A stretch of DNA of 64,000 nt. It comes from Mansonella perstans (lineage: Eukaryota > Nematoda > Chromadorea > Rhabditida > Onchocercidae). The translations under genes were made by a program, and so were the position numbers. Location of the stretch: positions 1-64,000 of the forward strand of contig JBAMDO010000115.1 of assembly GCA_037074765.1 (NCBI GenBank), in the 5' to 3' direction. Of the stretch, positions 28,525 to 42,600 are shown piece after piece (the first letter of the stretch is position 1; every line of letters begins with the position of its first letter). The notes under the pieces were generated by a model. That model had not been told where the DNA came from. It saw only the letters and a list, made by a program, of their open reading frames with translations, and searched no databases.

Positions 28525-29871
28525 GTAAAATTTTAAATTATCATTTACTGCACACTTTTTTTTAGTTCCGCTACAGCTAAGTTTAATTTCAATCAAATGA
28601 ATATGTATTTAAATGCATGGCTAATTTGCATATTAGTTCATTTATTTATATCATATGTGTATGCGTGCTATGTTATATTTATACAAAGGAATAATAATTA
28701 GCCATTTTTATTTTTTAATTATCCCATTTCATTTCTCTGGCCTTTTTTTGAACACTTTAAATATTTTTGATGATTGAAGAGGTGTTATGCATACAATGCT
28801 TTGCATTTAGAGAAGAACGAAGTTCGATTGTATATTTCAACAAAGAGCCAACACGTAAATACTAGTCGCATCGGCTTTGCTTCGAAAGATGTCCAAGGCT
28901 TAATGTACACTTCAGCCTACTAGGCCAATTTTGCCATCGAATCACTCAACAATACCACCATGGTACATCTCTTATTTGTTATACTCTTGCACATTCATCT
29001 AGCCATCTAGTCATTCAGTCATTCAATCATCATCCATTCATATCGAGCTGTCTCGCTATTCAGCCACACTGAGCTATCCATATTTCTAGGCCATCGTCCC
29101 AGTCATTCCTTCTTGGCCATTAAATCTTATCAATGCAATGGTTTTTACTTTTTCATTCCTTTCTTCCATCCATCCAACAATAGACTTTTATATTTCAATC
29201 CATTTCTATAAATGACACAACATCTTCATATTTGGTTTAAATTTAAAATTTCATTTAAAATTTTTTTTTACAATTTCTTTCTCTCTTTTCTTGCATATTG
29301 AACATAAATGTCAAAGACGAATCTCTTTTCGCTTTTTTTCGCTTTCTTCTTCTCTCTCGCTTTCTCTTTCTTGGTTAGATTATTATTTCAATTTGATTAT
29401 TTCAATTTGATTGAAAAATTGTCCATTTTAATTCTAAAATTAATTCTTCATCAAATACTTCCTCTATCTTCTTTTGTTACATTCTTTCTTTCATTTTCTC
29501 CTTTTCTCTCCTTCTTAGTGATATTTTATCTATTATTATTATATTATTATTTTTTAAACTTTTTTGCCGCATATTTCATTATTTCTTATAATGATTTCAT
29601 TAATTCTTTTTTATTCTTTTCTTCTCGTTTTTCTATTCTTTCTTCTTTTTCTTATCATTTATATTATATTTTTTTCTTTTTCTTAAAAATTTAAAATAAT
29701 TACTGTAACTGACTTCTATTAAATAATAAAATGGGTAGAAATATACTGTAACTTCAACTTTTTTATCATTGTTCTTTAATAATTAAATGACGAAATACTT
29801 CAATCAACTGTTTGTTAAATTTGATAATAATAAAAGTGGAAATTTACAGCTATTTTCTTATGCTTGTTCTG

Positions 29872-29884
29872 TTTTTTTTTTAGT
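29872..29884 (+). promoter_or_regulatory. splice acceptor one base before the jip-1 ATG (likely trans-splice site)
   Basis: A run of T ending in TTTAG stops at 29883, leaving one T before the ATG at 29885. An acceptor that close to a start codon in a nematode usually receives a spliced leader. A cis-spliced 5' UTR exon further upstream is the alternative. Confidence 0.6.
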
Positions 29885-30611
29885 ATGGATTCCCAAGATG
29901 CGATCACATGTACCGCAAATAATCTGAATATGCATTCCGGTGAACAATCCAGCGATGAAATGAGCAGTAATATCGATGTTGGCATCGGTGATGGCAGTGC
30001 TGGTGATGGCTATGCTAGCATTGATTCAAGCGGTTGTGACAGTGATGCTGATATGTATGGTGTTTCAAAATTTTGATTATTGAAAATCGAAAAAAAAAAT
30101 TGCGGAAATTTTTTAATTATTTGAAGTAAATTTCTGTAAGCAAAAAAAAAATATTTTTTAAAAAGAAAGGAAAGAAAATTCATTGCGTATTAAAATATAT
30201 TTTTTATTTATTTAAAAAATTTTTAAAACAAATTTTTCCCTGCACAATTTTCTCTTGCATCAGAAGTTGGTCATCAGAAGTTGAAATGAGTTATCAGCGA
30301 AGAAAATTGTGGTTATTGCAACAGCAGTGGGATAAGAACGATGATAAGAATGATATGTCATCGAATGATGAAAATGATGCCGATGCAGAAAATGATAATG
30401 CACAGATAACAGCATTGTCACCATTTCGCAATAAAACGACAAAGGTTTTTATTTTTTTTAGATAATTTAAAAGTCGTTTAAATTTTAAATTATCAGTTGA
30501 AATTGTTGTTTATCATTTTCCTCTCTTTTCATCAAATTATAAAATGATGATTTCTAAGTTGTTAATTATCGTTCTTCAAATAATTATTTAAGCATTTTTT
30601 TCTAATTTAGA

Positions 30612-30642
<31 letters not shown>

Positions 30643-33600
30643 CAATGACGGTGATGATGAAGGTGACAATAATGATGACAATGATGATGATGAAGGTAAC
30701 AATGGTGATGACAATGATTATGATGATGACGATGATGGTAATTCAAATTGTAATGATAGTGATGAAGAATTTGCAATGTACACATGTTTACGAAGAATTA
30801 TTAAATCCAAATCTCTATCATCAATGCAAAAAGATAACTGTCAAACACCTATCATATATGCTGGTGCCTATGTTTTCTATTGCTTATTTTAAATATGATG
30901 AAAAATACGTTTACAGAAGATCAAAAAAAAAAAAAAAAAGTGCATAAAAAACTTCATTTTAAATTAAAATAATTAATTTAATCGAAAAAAATAAAGGAAT
31001 TTGTGTTTACTTAATAATTACGTTAGCCATAAAGATAAATTTTAAAGAATTCATAATTAAAAAAAAAAGGGAAATTAATTTGTTCAGTTAATTTTTATTA
31101 GCAAAAAAACATATGCTGCTCTCTTCACACTACTTTATTATTAAATGCAAAAATATTTGTAGTTTATAAAACTTGAAGAAATTAAATTTTATTAATTAAT
31201 TAACCAAATTTTATCAATTATCAGAGATTTGAAAATTTTTTGTGTTTCTTTTTCCCAGTTTTATGTTTACATTTGAACTGAATTATTTCTGCAGATGAAC
31301 GAATCCATAGCAGTAATACTTTTTCAACAAAGACAAATCACAACGGAAAATATTGGAATGATACACAAACAGTAAGCGATGAGGAAAATTTTGCATTTAT
31401 GCCATCGTATTTCTCACAGAATCGAATATATTATAGTCATCGAACACCAATATTTAAGGTTGCTTTAATGAATTCAATAATTCTCATTTAAAATTATAGA
31501 ATATTGATCTTTGGCATATTGAAGTTGTTTCGTTTCATTCGTTTCAAATTATTTTTAAATGAAAAAAAAAAAATAAGAACCTACAAATAAAATTGTTGCG
31601 GTCATTTAAATGAAAATGCATAACAAATACGAATTAGTTATCAGTAATTGCACAGCAAATAAGAAAAATAAAATTATTTAATTTGTTTTTTCCAACAACA
31701 TTCATCCATTAACATTTACAATTTTTCTCCTGCAATAATGCAAGTAACTGGAGAGATTAGATGATCTATTAGAAAAGCTCAAGTACCTTCTTTCATGAAA
31801 ATTTTTCTTAGGCTCTACAGTTAAAAATCAATGATCCCTGCGGGGACATCGTCCAAAAAATAATAAAGCGAGAAGCCAATCGTTAAAATCTTTTTTTTAA
31901 AACATTTCAAAATTCCTGTTTCATTTTTATTTGCATATTTCAAACATTTTGAAACATCTAGGTTTTAGCTTTTTATCAGTGCACATTTTTTATATCTTCA
32001 AATTATTTGATAAATAAAATATTTTTTTAAAAAACAATTTTTTTAGATTTTCCTTTAACTTTTAAATTTCATTTTTTTTAGACAAAATCAAATATAAATA
32101 TAAGCGATAATTGGTTAATGACAGCAAATGATTTCAAATATGGAATGAATTCTGATGGTGGCAATGTTAATAATGATAATAATGTTAATGACGATAATGA
32201 TGATGATGATTTGGATCAAACTCAATCATCACCATTTACTTGTTGTTGGTCAGCACCAGAATTAATGGTTGATAATGAAGAACAAGTATTTCAATTATTT
32301 TTTTTAGTCATTCGATTAATTTCCAATTTTTTCCACTTTTCTTTGATACTGTGATTTTAGCTTACAAAAAAAAAGTGGAAAATTTGCATTTAAAACTTTT
32401 TTAGCGTTTTAAAATTAAAACAAAAAAATATAATGGTTCATTAATTAATTTTTTGAATTAATATTATTGAGTTGAATTCATTTCAAACATGCTTGAATCA
32501 AGCTAATGTTTGATGGGAATAGAAGATTGGGCAAAAAAAAGAAGAAAATTGTGCTAGCCAAAATTTTTTGTGTATTATAGCAAAATGGTTTCTTTTTTTT
32601 TTAAAGTTTATTTCAACAATTAAATTTTCCATTCAGACAACGGATGAATTATCAAGCTTAGATGATGCTTATTTTATTGACGAAATTTCAAGGAATGAAA
32701 ACTTGGACAAGCATTTATGGTAGTTAATTTTTAACGTCTCATTTTTAAGCAATGATTAATTAGTCATCCTGAAATATATTTTGAAACTAAGCAAAAATAT
32801 TAATAGAGCTAGAAAATTTATGAATGGTTCTAATTCTTATGTTTTAGTGCTGATTTATCCGAATATGATGAACTAATGCGTACAAGTATTTTGGATTTTA
32901 ATGGCCAAATATCAACAGAGACTAATAATTTGGCTCATTTGAATTTGCAACTCAATGTGACAAATCCAAAAACCACCTCTAAGAATAGCTCGCTTGATTT
33001 GTATGATGCTAGTCCATCACCACCAAATCGGTGAAGATTTTTTTGTTTCTTTTTTTTGTTTCTTAAATTTTTAATTTATGATTTTTTTTTTTGCAGAGAA
33101 ATTGAGGAAATAAATTTTGTGGATGAATTATCAGAAGTTGAAAAAACTATTAATAAATGGACACCGGAAGCAGTGATTGATTTTGCAAAGAAAACATTTC
33201 GTGAAAATTCTACAATCTCGCAACAGTTACGTGAAAAACGTGACGTAACAACGCCAAAAACTACAAAAATATGCAAATCACTTGAAAGTTTGAATTTGCG
33301 GTTCGTTTTTTTTTCACCCTATTAATTTGTTCTTAATAACATTTTCTAACACTTAATTTTTTTCACTTTATTCAATCTTAATCATATTTGATTTTTGGGT
33401 TAATTGTACATGCAAAATATGTTTTTTTTGAAACAATTAATAAATAAAATTTATTTACAATTTTAATTCGCATTCTAAGCAATTGTAAAGGAATGAAAAA
33501 AAAATTTGACAAATATTAATTCTAATTGTTAGTTAATTTTTTAAAGGCAAACCGAAATAAATTGGACTACAAGTGTATCACCACGAATGGATCATTCCGC

Positions 33601-36600
33601 ATTGCCTATGCGTCAAAGTATTAGCTGTCATGATCATATCATTACGTCATATGTAGATTGTGCCATACAAAATCATTATAACAGGTTTTGCAGTAATTTA
33701 TTGTAAGATTCAAAAAAAAAAAGAAATTATGGCTCTTTTTATGTTTCATCTATGCTATAAGTAAATTTGCTGGCATTACAGTTCCTGTATTACTTATAAA
33801 TTCGCTATCGAAATTTTACATTACTAAACAGATGCTACTTACTTTCAAAATGATATATAGAGCTTTTTACTGATGATAATATCACAAGATTCGTGAATGT
33901 ACACAACTGAATTTAAATATAATATCTGTTATATTTCATTTCAGTTTTTTAATTCAAATACAATTCTGCACTATTTCAATTTCCATTTCTTTCAAGTATT
34001 TTGTAGATGTTCTTCACCTGGTTGTCGTAAATATGCTTCTAAACCGAACACAATGAAGCAATCGCTGATAACTTGTGGAAGTGATACATCAGATGATGAA
34101 TGGATTCAATGCGCAGATGAGGCAGCATCAGAAGATGTTTATGGAAATGAGCATTTGCATGAAGAAATTTGTGCTCAAGTTACAGTACCACTATTTTCTT
34201 CATTGAATAATGAAAATAGTATTGATCAACAACAACAACTACTACAAGAAAGACAACAACAGCAACAACAACAACAGCAACGACAACAACAAAATTTGAA
34301 TGATTTATACTCAGATGAAAAGAAGAAGCAACTCAACGACAATGTCGATAATGCAGTGATAATGAAACATAGACAGCCGACTACATTCTTAAATGTTTTA
34401 AAGAAATTAATCATTGATGATAAAGATGCGATAAAAATAACGAAACGGATGGATAATGGATTTTCATCTCATCAAGCAAACAATCAACATTCTATTTTGC
34501 TTGATCCGGTACTACGTCGATCATATTCCTTAAACACGCTGGATCAAACATCAATATCGTTGGTCGATTTGGAAAAAGAGCGATATATTTTGATGACAAA
34601 AATGATCACAAATACTAGTCAGAAGGAATATCGTTATGATGATATTCATGATCTATCAAATTTCAAGCAATACGCGATATTTTATCAAAGTATGAATGAT
34701 AGAAAGCACGATATCAAACATGCATCAGATGAAAGTATTACAAATGTTGAAAATAATAATGATAATGGTCATGATAATGATGATAGTGTTGATTTTGTTA
34801 ATAATGGTGATGATAATGATGACGATAATGTATTTATGGATCAAATTCATTCATTAAAAAGAAGTGATTTAGCGAATATATATGAATTTACATTTGATGT
34901 TAGGAATACAATTTGTGACGATGCTACTGCTAAATTACCATTAAATATTATTGAAAATTCAACAGCATATTTATCTCTCGAAAATTATAAAACAGGTAGG
35001 TCCTTTCATTGTCAAGGAAAAATTGACATCTTTTAAAATGTCAAAGGTAAATGTAGTTAGATGATAATTAAATTGTTCTGAAACTGATTAATTAAGAAAA
35101 TATTTACGACTAAAAATAAATTTATAAAATTAATTTATTAAGTTCTTGCTGAATTTCTCAACTTAATATTTCCGTCACCCATTAATTAAGATATGACCGA
35201 TAAATTTATGCAACTTCATAAATTCAAAAAAAAAAATTAGCATTGTGAAATTAATTTTCAGCAGAATCATTGGAAAAAAAAGGCAATTGGCTAACTAATT
35301 ATTGATTATATTTTCTGCATAATTTCCAGACAAAGACAATCAATTAATGAAGGGATCAGAGTCTACGGTTAATGTATGGGATGACTGTTGCGAGTATGCT
35401 CAACAAATTAATGAAATCGCTCAAATTTGGCTTGATCAACCACTGGATCAATCAAATGCCAATGAAATAGTTACCAGTGAAGCAGTTTTCACAACTGATT
35501 CAAAATTGTAAATTCCTTTTTTTTTTTAAATTTCTTTTTTCCTTTCAATGAATTTATGGAAAAATTTAATAAATTACTGAAATGAAATTAAAAAAGCAAA
35601 TGAACAAGATTTGATTAAAATTAAATTATTAATTAAAATCATGGATTTGCAAGTTTATATTTAAAACTGATATTTAATTTAAATTTAATATCCAATTTTT
35701 TTTTTAGACATTTAGTTTCAGCATATTTTATACGTAATTTATATTTTACATACTTATTATAGACAAGAATGTACATATATGAATACATAAAGAATCGTTT
35801 TATTCAATTCAGTTTTTTCCATTCCAATTCATTCATGATCGATTCACTCACTTCATTATTTATTGTTTTTTCTGCTTCATTTTATACTTTTAATATCCTT
35901 TTTTTAAAAGAAATTTACAATTTTTTCTGTCCAAAAAAAGACGCCCTTTTCTTTGCTTTCTTTCTTTTTTCTTGTCGCTTTTTTATTTATTTCCTTTCTT
36001 TCTTATTTCAATTCTGTTCGTTTCAATTTCATGTGTGATTTTTTAACAATGCAAAAAAGTAAAATAACTTTGAAAGTTTGATGAAAAAAAATCAGCCAAT
36101 TATTTCAACGTTTTCGGTCATTTTCCCTTTTTTGTTTTTGAAATTTTTCCATTATTCTTAAATTTTCAGTGAACTCTAAATTTCCCGTCATTAATTACTT
36201 GTAGATTGCAAGTGGTGAGAAAAATCTCAATTGAGTGTTCATTTTCAAAAATCCTATGCAGTTCATTTTGTCGACTAATTTATAAAAAGTTCAAAAATTA
36301 ATTTTATTTTTGCTTCAATATCAAAAATGATCTTTGAGCTAAAAATTTTTTTGTGAAGCATTTTATTCAATTTTTTTTTTTTTTTTTTTTGTTAAGATTT
36401 TTATTTTAGTGATGATTTGACAAAAATCACCGTGAAAGCAACTGATGTTGACAATCAACTACTACTACATCACTCACCGCCGCCACCACCGCCAGCACCA
36501 CCATCGTCTATTAGTGGTATTATTTGCTTATTATTTCATTAATACTAATTTAAATCTAAATAATTTTTTAATTTATAATTTTTTCAAAAAAAAAACAGAT

Positions 36601-39600
36601 TAATTGAAAGTAATGATTAATTTCGTAGCAAATTTCTTATAGCTTTGATTGTATAAAGCAAAAAATATTTGATTTAAATTAAATTTTGTTATAACTCTCT
36701 GAGAAGATTGTTTAGTTACACTAATGGGATCTCTCTCCCTCTGTCTCCTTCTCCTCTTTATAAGGTCAGGTAAAAAATTCAAAAAATCTTATTTCACCCT
36801 CTAATGTTGGTTTTTCCCAGCAAAAAATTAAAATTTCACCATTTATTCATTTGAATCAAATATGATAATCATTATAAAATTGACAGATATCGTTAGTGTC
36901 ATTTTGACGTAGCGATACAATCAAATATGGTTATAAAATTGGCAGATATAGTGATTATCATTTTGATATAACGATTATTATTTGAACAAATGAGAAGGCG
37001 ACAAGTTCTCTCAAAACAAAAAATTATTTTTTCATTTTTTTTTGCAAAGAAGATTTCCAAAATTTTCAAATCATATTGAAGCCCATTCAACCAATTAATC
37101 AGTTAATTGATGAAATTTTGAAATATTTTCGTTTTATTTTCTTAATTTCATGTTTTCTTTTTTTAAATTTTGTAACTAATTCACTTATAAAAGATTATTT
37201 TATGCTATGAATTTCATTGCTTTCCATGGCTTCTTTGCCTCACTCTGGGGTGATCAATTTCTTCGATCTTTGCGCAACCTAGAATTGATAAATTATATTC
37301 TTGAGCAGTAAAATAGTAAAGCATAATTCATAATTAAAGCCTAGAATTGATCAATTATATTCTTGAGTAATAAAGTATAATAAAGATAGTAAAATATAAT
37401 TCATAATTCTATCTTCGCTTAATCTCTTCTAAATTCCATTTTTAAAATTTTTAACTTCGAGTAGCACTAATTTTGCTTAATTTATTATCTACACTTTATT
37501 CGGCATATCTGGGATGTTTACTACTGCTACTAAAATTACAATTTTCGTCTACCACATTAGCTATTCGTTATTTGATACATCTGAAATGCTTATGCTAAAT
37601 CCCTTGGTAATAAAGTATGATTATTGCAACTACTTATTTCTCCTAAAAGTACCACTAAACTGTTTCAGTAATATTTGTTTTGGGCTATCATGAAAAGTTT
37701 CCATCGAACCATTTATCGACATCAAAAGTGACAGTTATATAAAAGACAAGACCGGTGTTACTAATATTAGCATACATTCAAATTTAAAAAATTTTAAAAA
37801 TATTAAAAGATAATTTTTATTGTTTGCTAATATTATATCTATGAAAATTATCAGTACTGATTAATTAACATTCTGTCTAATATGTCTTCCATTAATTTTT
37901 AATCATTGAAATGTTTCATTAAAAACTTTCATTTAATGCATTCTTAAATAAATTAATCTTTAAAACATAGTTTGAAAGTACTATACTAATATATTTAAAA
38001 GAAAGAGAGAGAGAAAGCAGGAAAGAGAAATGAATAATAAAGAAGAGGAAGGAAATTTGAATTGTGAGACAATTAATCCTTTTTGCACATTTTTTTTTTG
38101 GAAATGTTTGAATAAAATGCATGCTGCTAGGCCTAAGCAATCGACCCTTAAATAGTCTTTGAGAGAAAAAGCCAGAAAATTATTGCCTAGCATAGACCAC
38201 ATTTCTATTGATTCATCCATCTTTTCAAATGTCTCGTTTCATCCTCTTCGATTTTTCTTTCTCCTCAAATTCATTCATTCACTTATTTTCGTTCTATTCA
38301 TTCTTTCTTACTTTTTTTTTTTAAAATTCATTTGAACTATATGTTGCATATATAAATTACAAATTCATCTGGATTTTTCTCTTTCTCTCGTATCATCCAT
38401 AAAGAACTAGCATCAACTAATGCGACAATCACAATCAAACATTCCACGCTAGCACCAAGTCACTTTACATGTGCACCGTAATTATCATCAACTTCGTTAT
38501 CATTATCACCAACATAATAATCATTATCGTTATCGTTATCGTCACTATCACTACGATTATCACCATTGCTATTATGGTCACTGTTAAACAATTTAACAAC
38601 TATAATTTTGATACTACAAATATCCTTGTCAGCAAGGATATTTAAAACTATCCATTTGCGCCTTATATTGATCGTGACGCAAAATATTCATTTGTGCCTA
38701 GTCACTGATTGGAAAAGAAACCCAAAACAACAACCTAAACGAATTCATTAAATTAAATTTTTTAGACAAAATTTTTAACAATAAAATTTTTTTTTGCTTT
38801 TTTTTAAATGAAGCATCTTTCATTCTGCTAATTAAAATATTAAATGACTTGATTATTGCAAAAATCTTTAATGCGGATTTTGTAATACTGCAAAAACTAT
38901 ATTGTAAAAGCTATATGTCAAACATTGAAAAAAAAATTTAATCTAATTCTTATTATTAAATTATTGTTTTTTAGCTATCAAAACATGAGAAATTGAAATT
39001 GAATGGAAATTTTCAATTCATTTTAATTTAATTTTCATTGAAACTATCACAACAAGATATTGGTTAATATATAGACTGATAAGTTGATTGATGGTCATTG
39101 GAAACTAGTTTGATTGTTTCAGCATCTCATTCATATAGATTACTATATTTAATTAAATACATGCAATATTTTAGCATAGAAAATTCAATTTTCTTCAGTG
39201 AATTAAATTAAAAAAGAGAAGAAACTGTTAGTGTTTAAAATTACATGCATCTATTCATTCCATTCCTATATCTTACCGTATGCATTGTTTTAATTCCAAT
39301 TAAAATTTTCCGTAAATTTGATTAACAGTAGTTTATTATCAATCACTTGACCCTTTTATCGTATCAGTGAGAAGAAATTTTTTAGAAATTTGCGGAAATT
39401 TAAATTTTGCAAAACATCAGTATAAAAATGAAACTGTAAAAGTCATGGAAAATTATCTTTTTAACCGTTTTTTTTTCATCCTATCTGTCATCCTAAATGC
39501 AAATTTCGTATATGTTTCTATGACAAATATCTTAGCATATGTTAATGTAGCAGCAGAAAATGATAAAAAATTTTAGTATTATCTGGTGAATTTCTCGCTC

Positions 39601-42600
39601 ATTCATCATCATCATCATCATCAACCGGATCAGTTCGCCCTCGTCGTTTACCACCATTACCAATTGATTCATTGTCAACAACTGTTATTACTTCGACTGC
39701 TGATACTGGTACTTCAACTTTATTGCTTGGACACTTCAATCCAGCAGTAACCACAACAACAGCAACAAAAACATCGCTGATAATGTCAACAAATTTATTT
39801 ACTTCACCAACAATCATTTCTTGTCCTTCACAGCAAGTTCCTAAAGAAGATCATAGGTATGGGATTAATTATCGGAAAAAAAACCAATCAAAGTTTAAAA
39901 GCATAAAAGACAAATTATTAGAAGAAAAATTATAAAAAATTACTTTAAAGAAAATCTCAAACAATAAGTAATAATTAAAAGAAAAAAGTCGAAAAAAATG
40001 CAAAATAATGAAGAAGAACAATTAATGATATGAATAGGGTAGGTTGGAGTGAATTTATTTGTTTTTAATTTCATTGAAATTAACTATTTAACAAGTATAA
40101 CGAGTGAGAAAAAACGCCATTTATTTGTTGCAAAGGTGAAAGAGTTAAAATATTGAACTTGATATGAGTTTTAAATTCATCAATTTTACGTCATTGATTA
40201 AGCACAGGAATAGTACGTCATTGGTTCGATAGATGGATGTTACATGCTACTGATTAAATACACGTATGATATGTCAAAAGTAGAAAAGAATTCTGACGAA
40301 GCGAAAAATATTCAAAAAAACTTTGCTAAGTGACTTCTAACTTTTTGTTTAATCCTCTAAAATCAATCAGGTTGTAACTAGGCTTATTATTTAGCTATAA
40401 CTGGGCTTTTAACATAGATTATCATAATGTTTGTGTTATGTGTGAAATTAAGGAGTAATGCATGCAACGTAAACATACCATTAGTATGCAGATAGCGCAT
40501 CATATTTTATGAAATGTTTCATAAAAGAATGAATGAAACTAACAAAATTTTCTAATCAAATTGAATTAATTTTAGCACCTCAATTAATCGTCAAGTTTAT
40601 TAATTATCAATTAACTGTCAAGTTTGTCATGAAGGTTTTTCGGTTTTTTTGCAAAAAAATTTTTATGATATTTCAGGATTTGCTTTGGAACGGAATCAGT
40701 AATGGATCATTCAATGTTACTCTTTGAAGATAGTTACTATGAGGATAGCAATGTAAATGGTCAACTTTCTTCCAGAAAAGGTTAATTACCTTTTGCAAAA
40801 TGTACTCTAAATTGAAATGCATCCAATTTTTTCCTTTTTTTTTACAGACACTAAAATTTGAATCGATTTTTTTTGTTAAAAATTTGAAAATAATGAATAA
40901 TAAATATTTTTCTTCATCTGTTATCCTTTCAGTGCTTTCACAGTTTGGCCAAGACGATTCATCAGGTGTATCAAGTTGTTGTGCTGGTTTGGAACAGTAT
41001 AATCCAACACATCGGGTATATTCATCATTCATACCACGACACAGTGATGAAATCATTCTGGAAATCGGTGACGCGATTCATGTTGAGCGAGAATGTGAAG
41101 ATCATTGGTGTTATGGTAAAAAAAAACTTTCTTTTTTTGATTTTCAAAAAATCACCACTTTTTCAAAATTTTTGATTTAAAATTATTTGTATCATTTTTT
41201 TTAAACGAAACGATGATAATTATTTACAATTTTAAATAATAAATAAGGATAGGAAAATAATTAAGTAATTGATGAAATAATTAATAAAGATAAGGGAATT
41301 AATAATGATAAGCGTCATAAACGATATTATCGATGGAAAAATTATTATGTCAAAATTTCTCAGAAAATTCTGTTTTTTTTTTTTTTTTTTAAATTTGTTA
41401 AATTTGTTTCGGCTTTACTTATAAGAAATTGATTGGGTAAAAATTTACCTAAGATGTTTAATTTATTTGATTTTGATGAAATACACTTCTAACGATAGAA
41501 AATTGATTATCTCAGAATTTTTCTATAGAAGACTGTTTAGCTTATCTGAATTAAATAAAATAAATTCGATTTAAAATTGAATAACTAAATTGATAAATAA
41601 AAAATACATGATATTGATGATATCGTTAAATAAAGTTTGATTCCAATTAATTTTGGATAATTTTGAAGGGATAAATCTACGAACCAATCAACATGGTATA
41701 TTTCCATCAGCACATGTTTGTGAAATTGATTTAGTTGAAGAAATCTGTATGGGAGCCTTATCAAGTAATGTCAATCGTAAGCGCATTACAGCATTTATTA
41801 AGAGAATTTCAAAAAAAAAGAAAAATGTTTGTTTAATGAAACTTCTACATTATGTTGCATTTTGCAAACGTTAGTATTACTTTACAATATGTTGGTAATA
41901 ACTTTAATTCTATGAAATCATTAATAAAGATATTGAATTGAAATTATCCAAAAGTTATCAGTTTGGTTGAATTCTGAAATTATCTAAAGCAATCCATAAT
42001 TGATTAGAAATTCGGTTGTGTTAAGTTTTGTGTTGAATCAATAATTGATTGTTAGTTCAATTGAGCTAATTATAAATAATATCCATTTCTGTTTCAAACA
42101 TAAAATCCGTTTCTCTGGAGCGAAACAACAATTAATTAATCTATCTGTTCGGTTGAATTATGAAGATTTACTTTAGAACTTATTATTTAAGTAATGAAGT
42201 TATAATTACCACTTAAGCAATTAAGTTAACGAATGACAATTTATTGAAATTTATGAAAAAATATTTAGCTTTAAAAATTTTTTGTGATTTATTTCGAAAT
42301 TCTCCATTAATAATTTTTAGTTGTTAAGTTTTTTTACATCAATCATGCAGAGACAGAAAATCAAATTGCATTAGCTATTATCTGAATATATCAAATATGC
42401 AATTCCAGAAACGGTGACAAATGAGCGTGACACATTTTATCTGACAATGTTAGCATCAATTGAGGTGGCACATCATAAAGGAAATGATATCCTTGTACAG
42501 GCTATGAATAAGGTTATTAAATTTGTCAAATATTTTTTTCTTTTTTAAATATGCTTAAAATTTACTTAAGAAAAATTTTTATTATCCTTAGAAACTTTCA

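Larger units (their letters stand above)
25742..29875. other. zyx-1 3' UTR and zyx-1/jip-1 intergenic region
   Basis: A candidate polyadenylation signal AATAAA for zyx-1 lies at 26004-26009. Otherwise AT-rich, with two repeat families (27650-28524) and a less AT-rich island at about 28760-29110 without a recognisable coding signature. The Phe/Leu/Ser-rich open frame at 29308-29694 is a T-rich composition artefact. Confidence 0.7.

Noticed and set aside
29308..29694. 128-codon Phe/Leu/Ser-rich frame before jip-1
   Set aside because: T-rich composition artefact; resembles transmembrane sequence only because TTT and CTT code hydrophobic residues.
33897..34006. Start of the 379-codon frame at 33897 as a separate gene
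   Set aside because: The segment before 34007 is intron; the coding part is jip-1 exon 10, entered at a TTTTGTAG acceptor in the phase left by exon 9.
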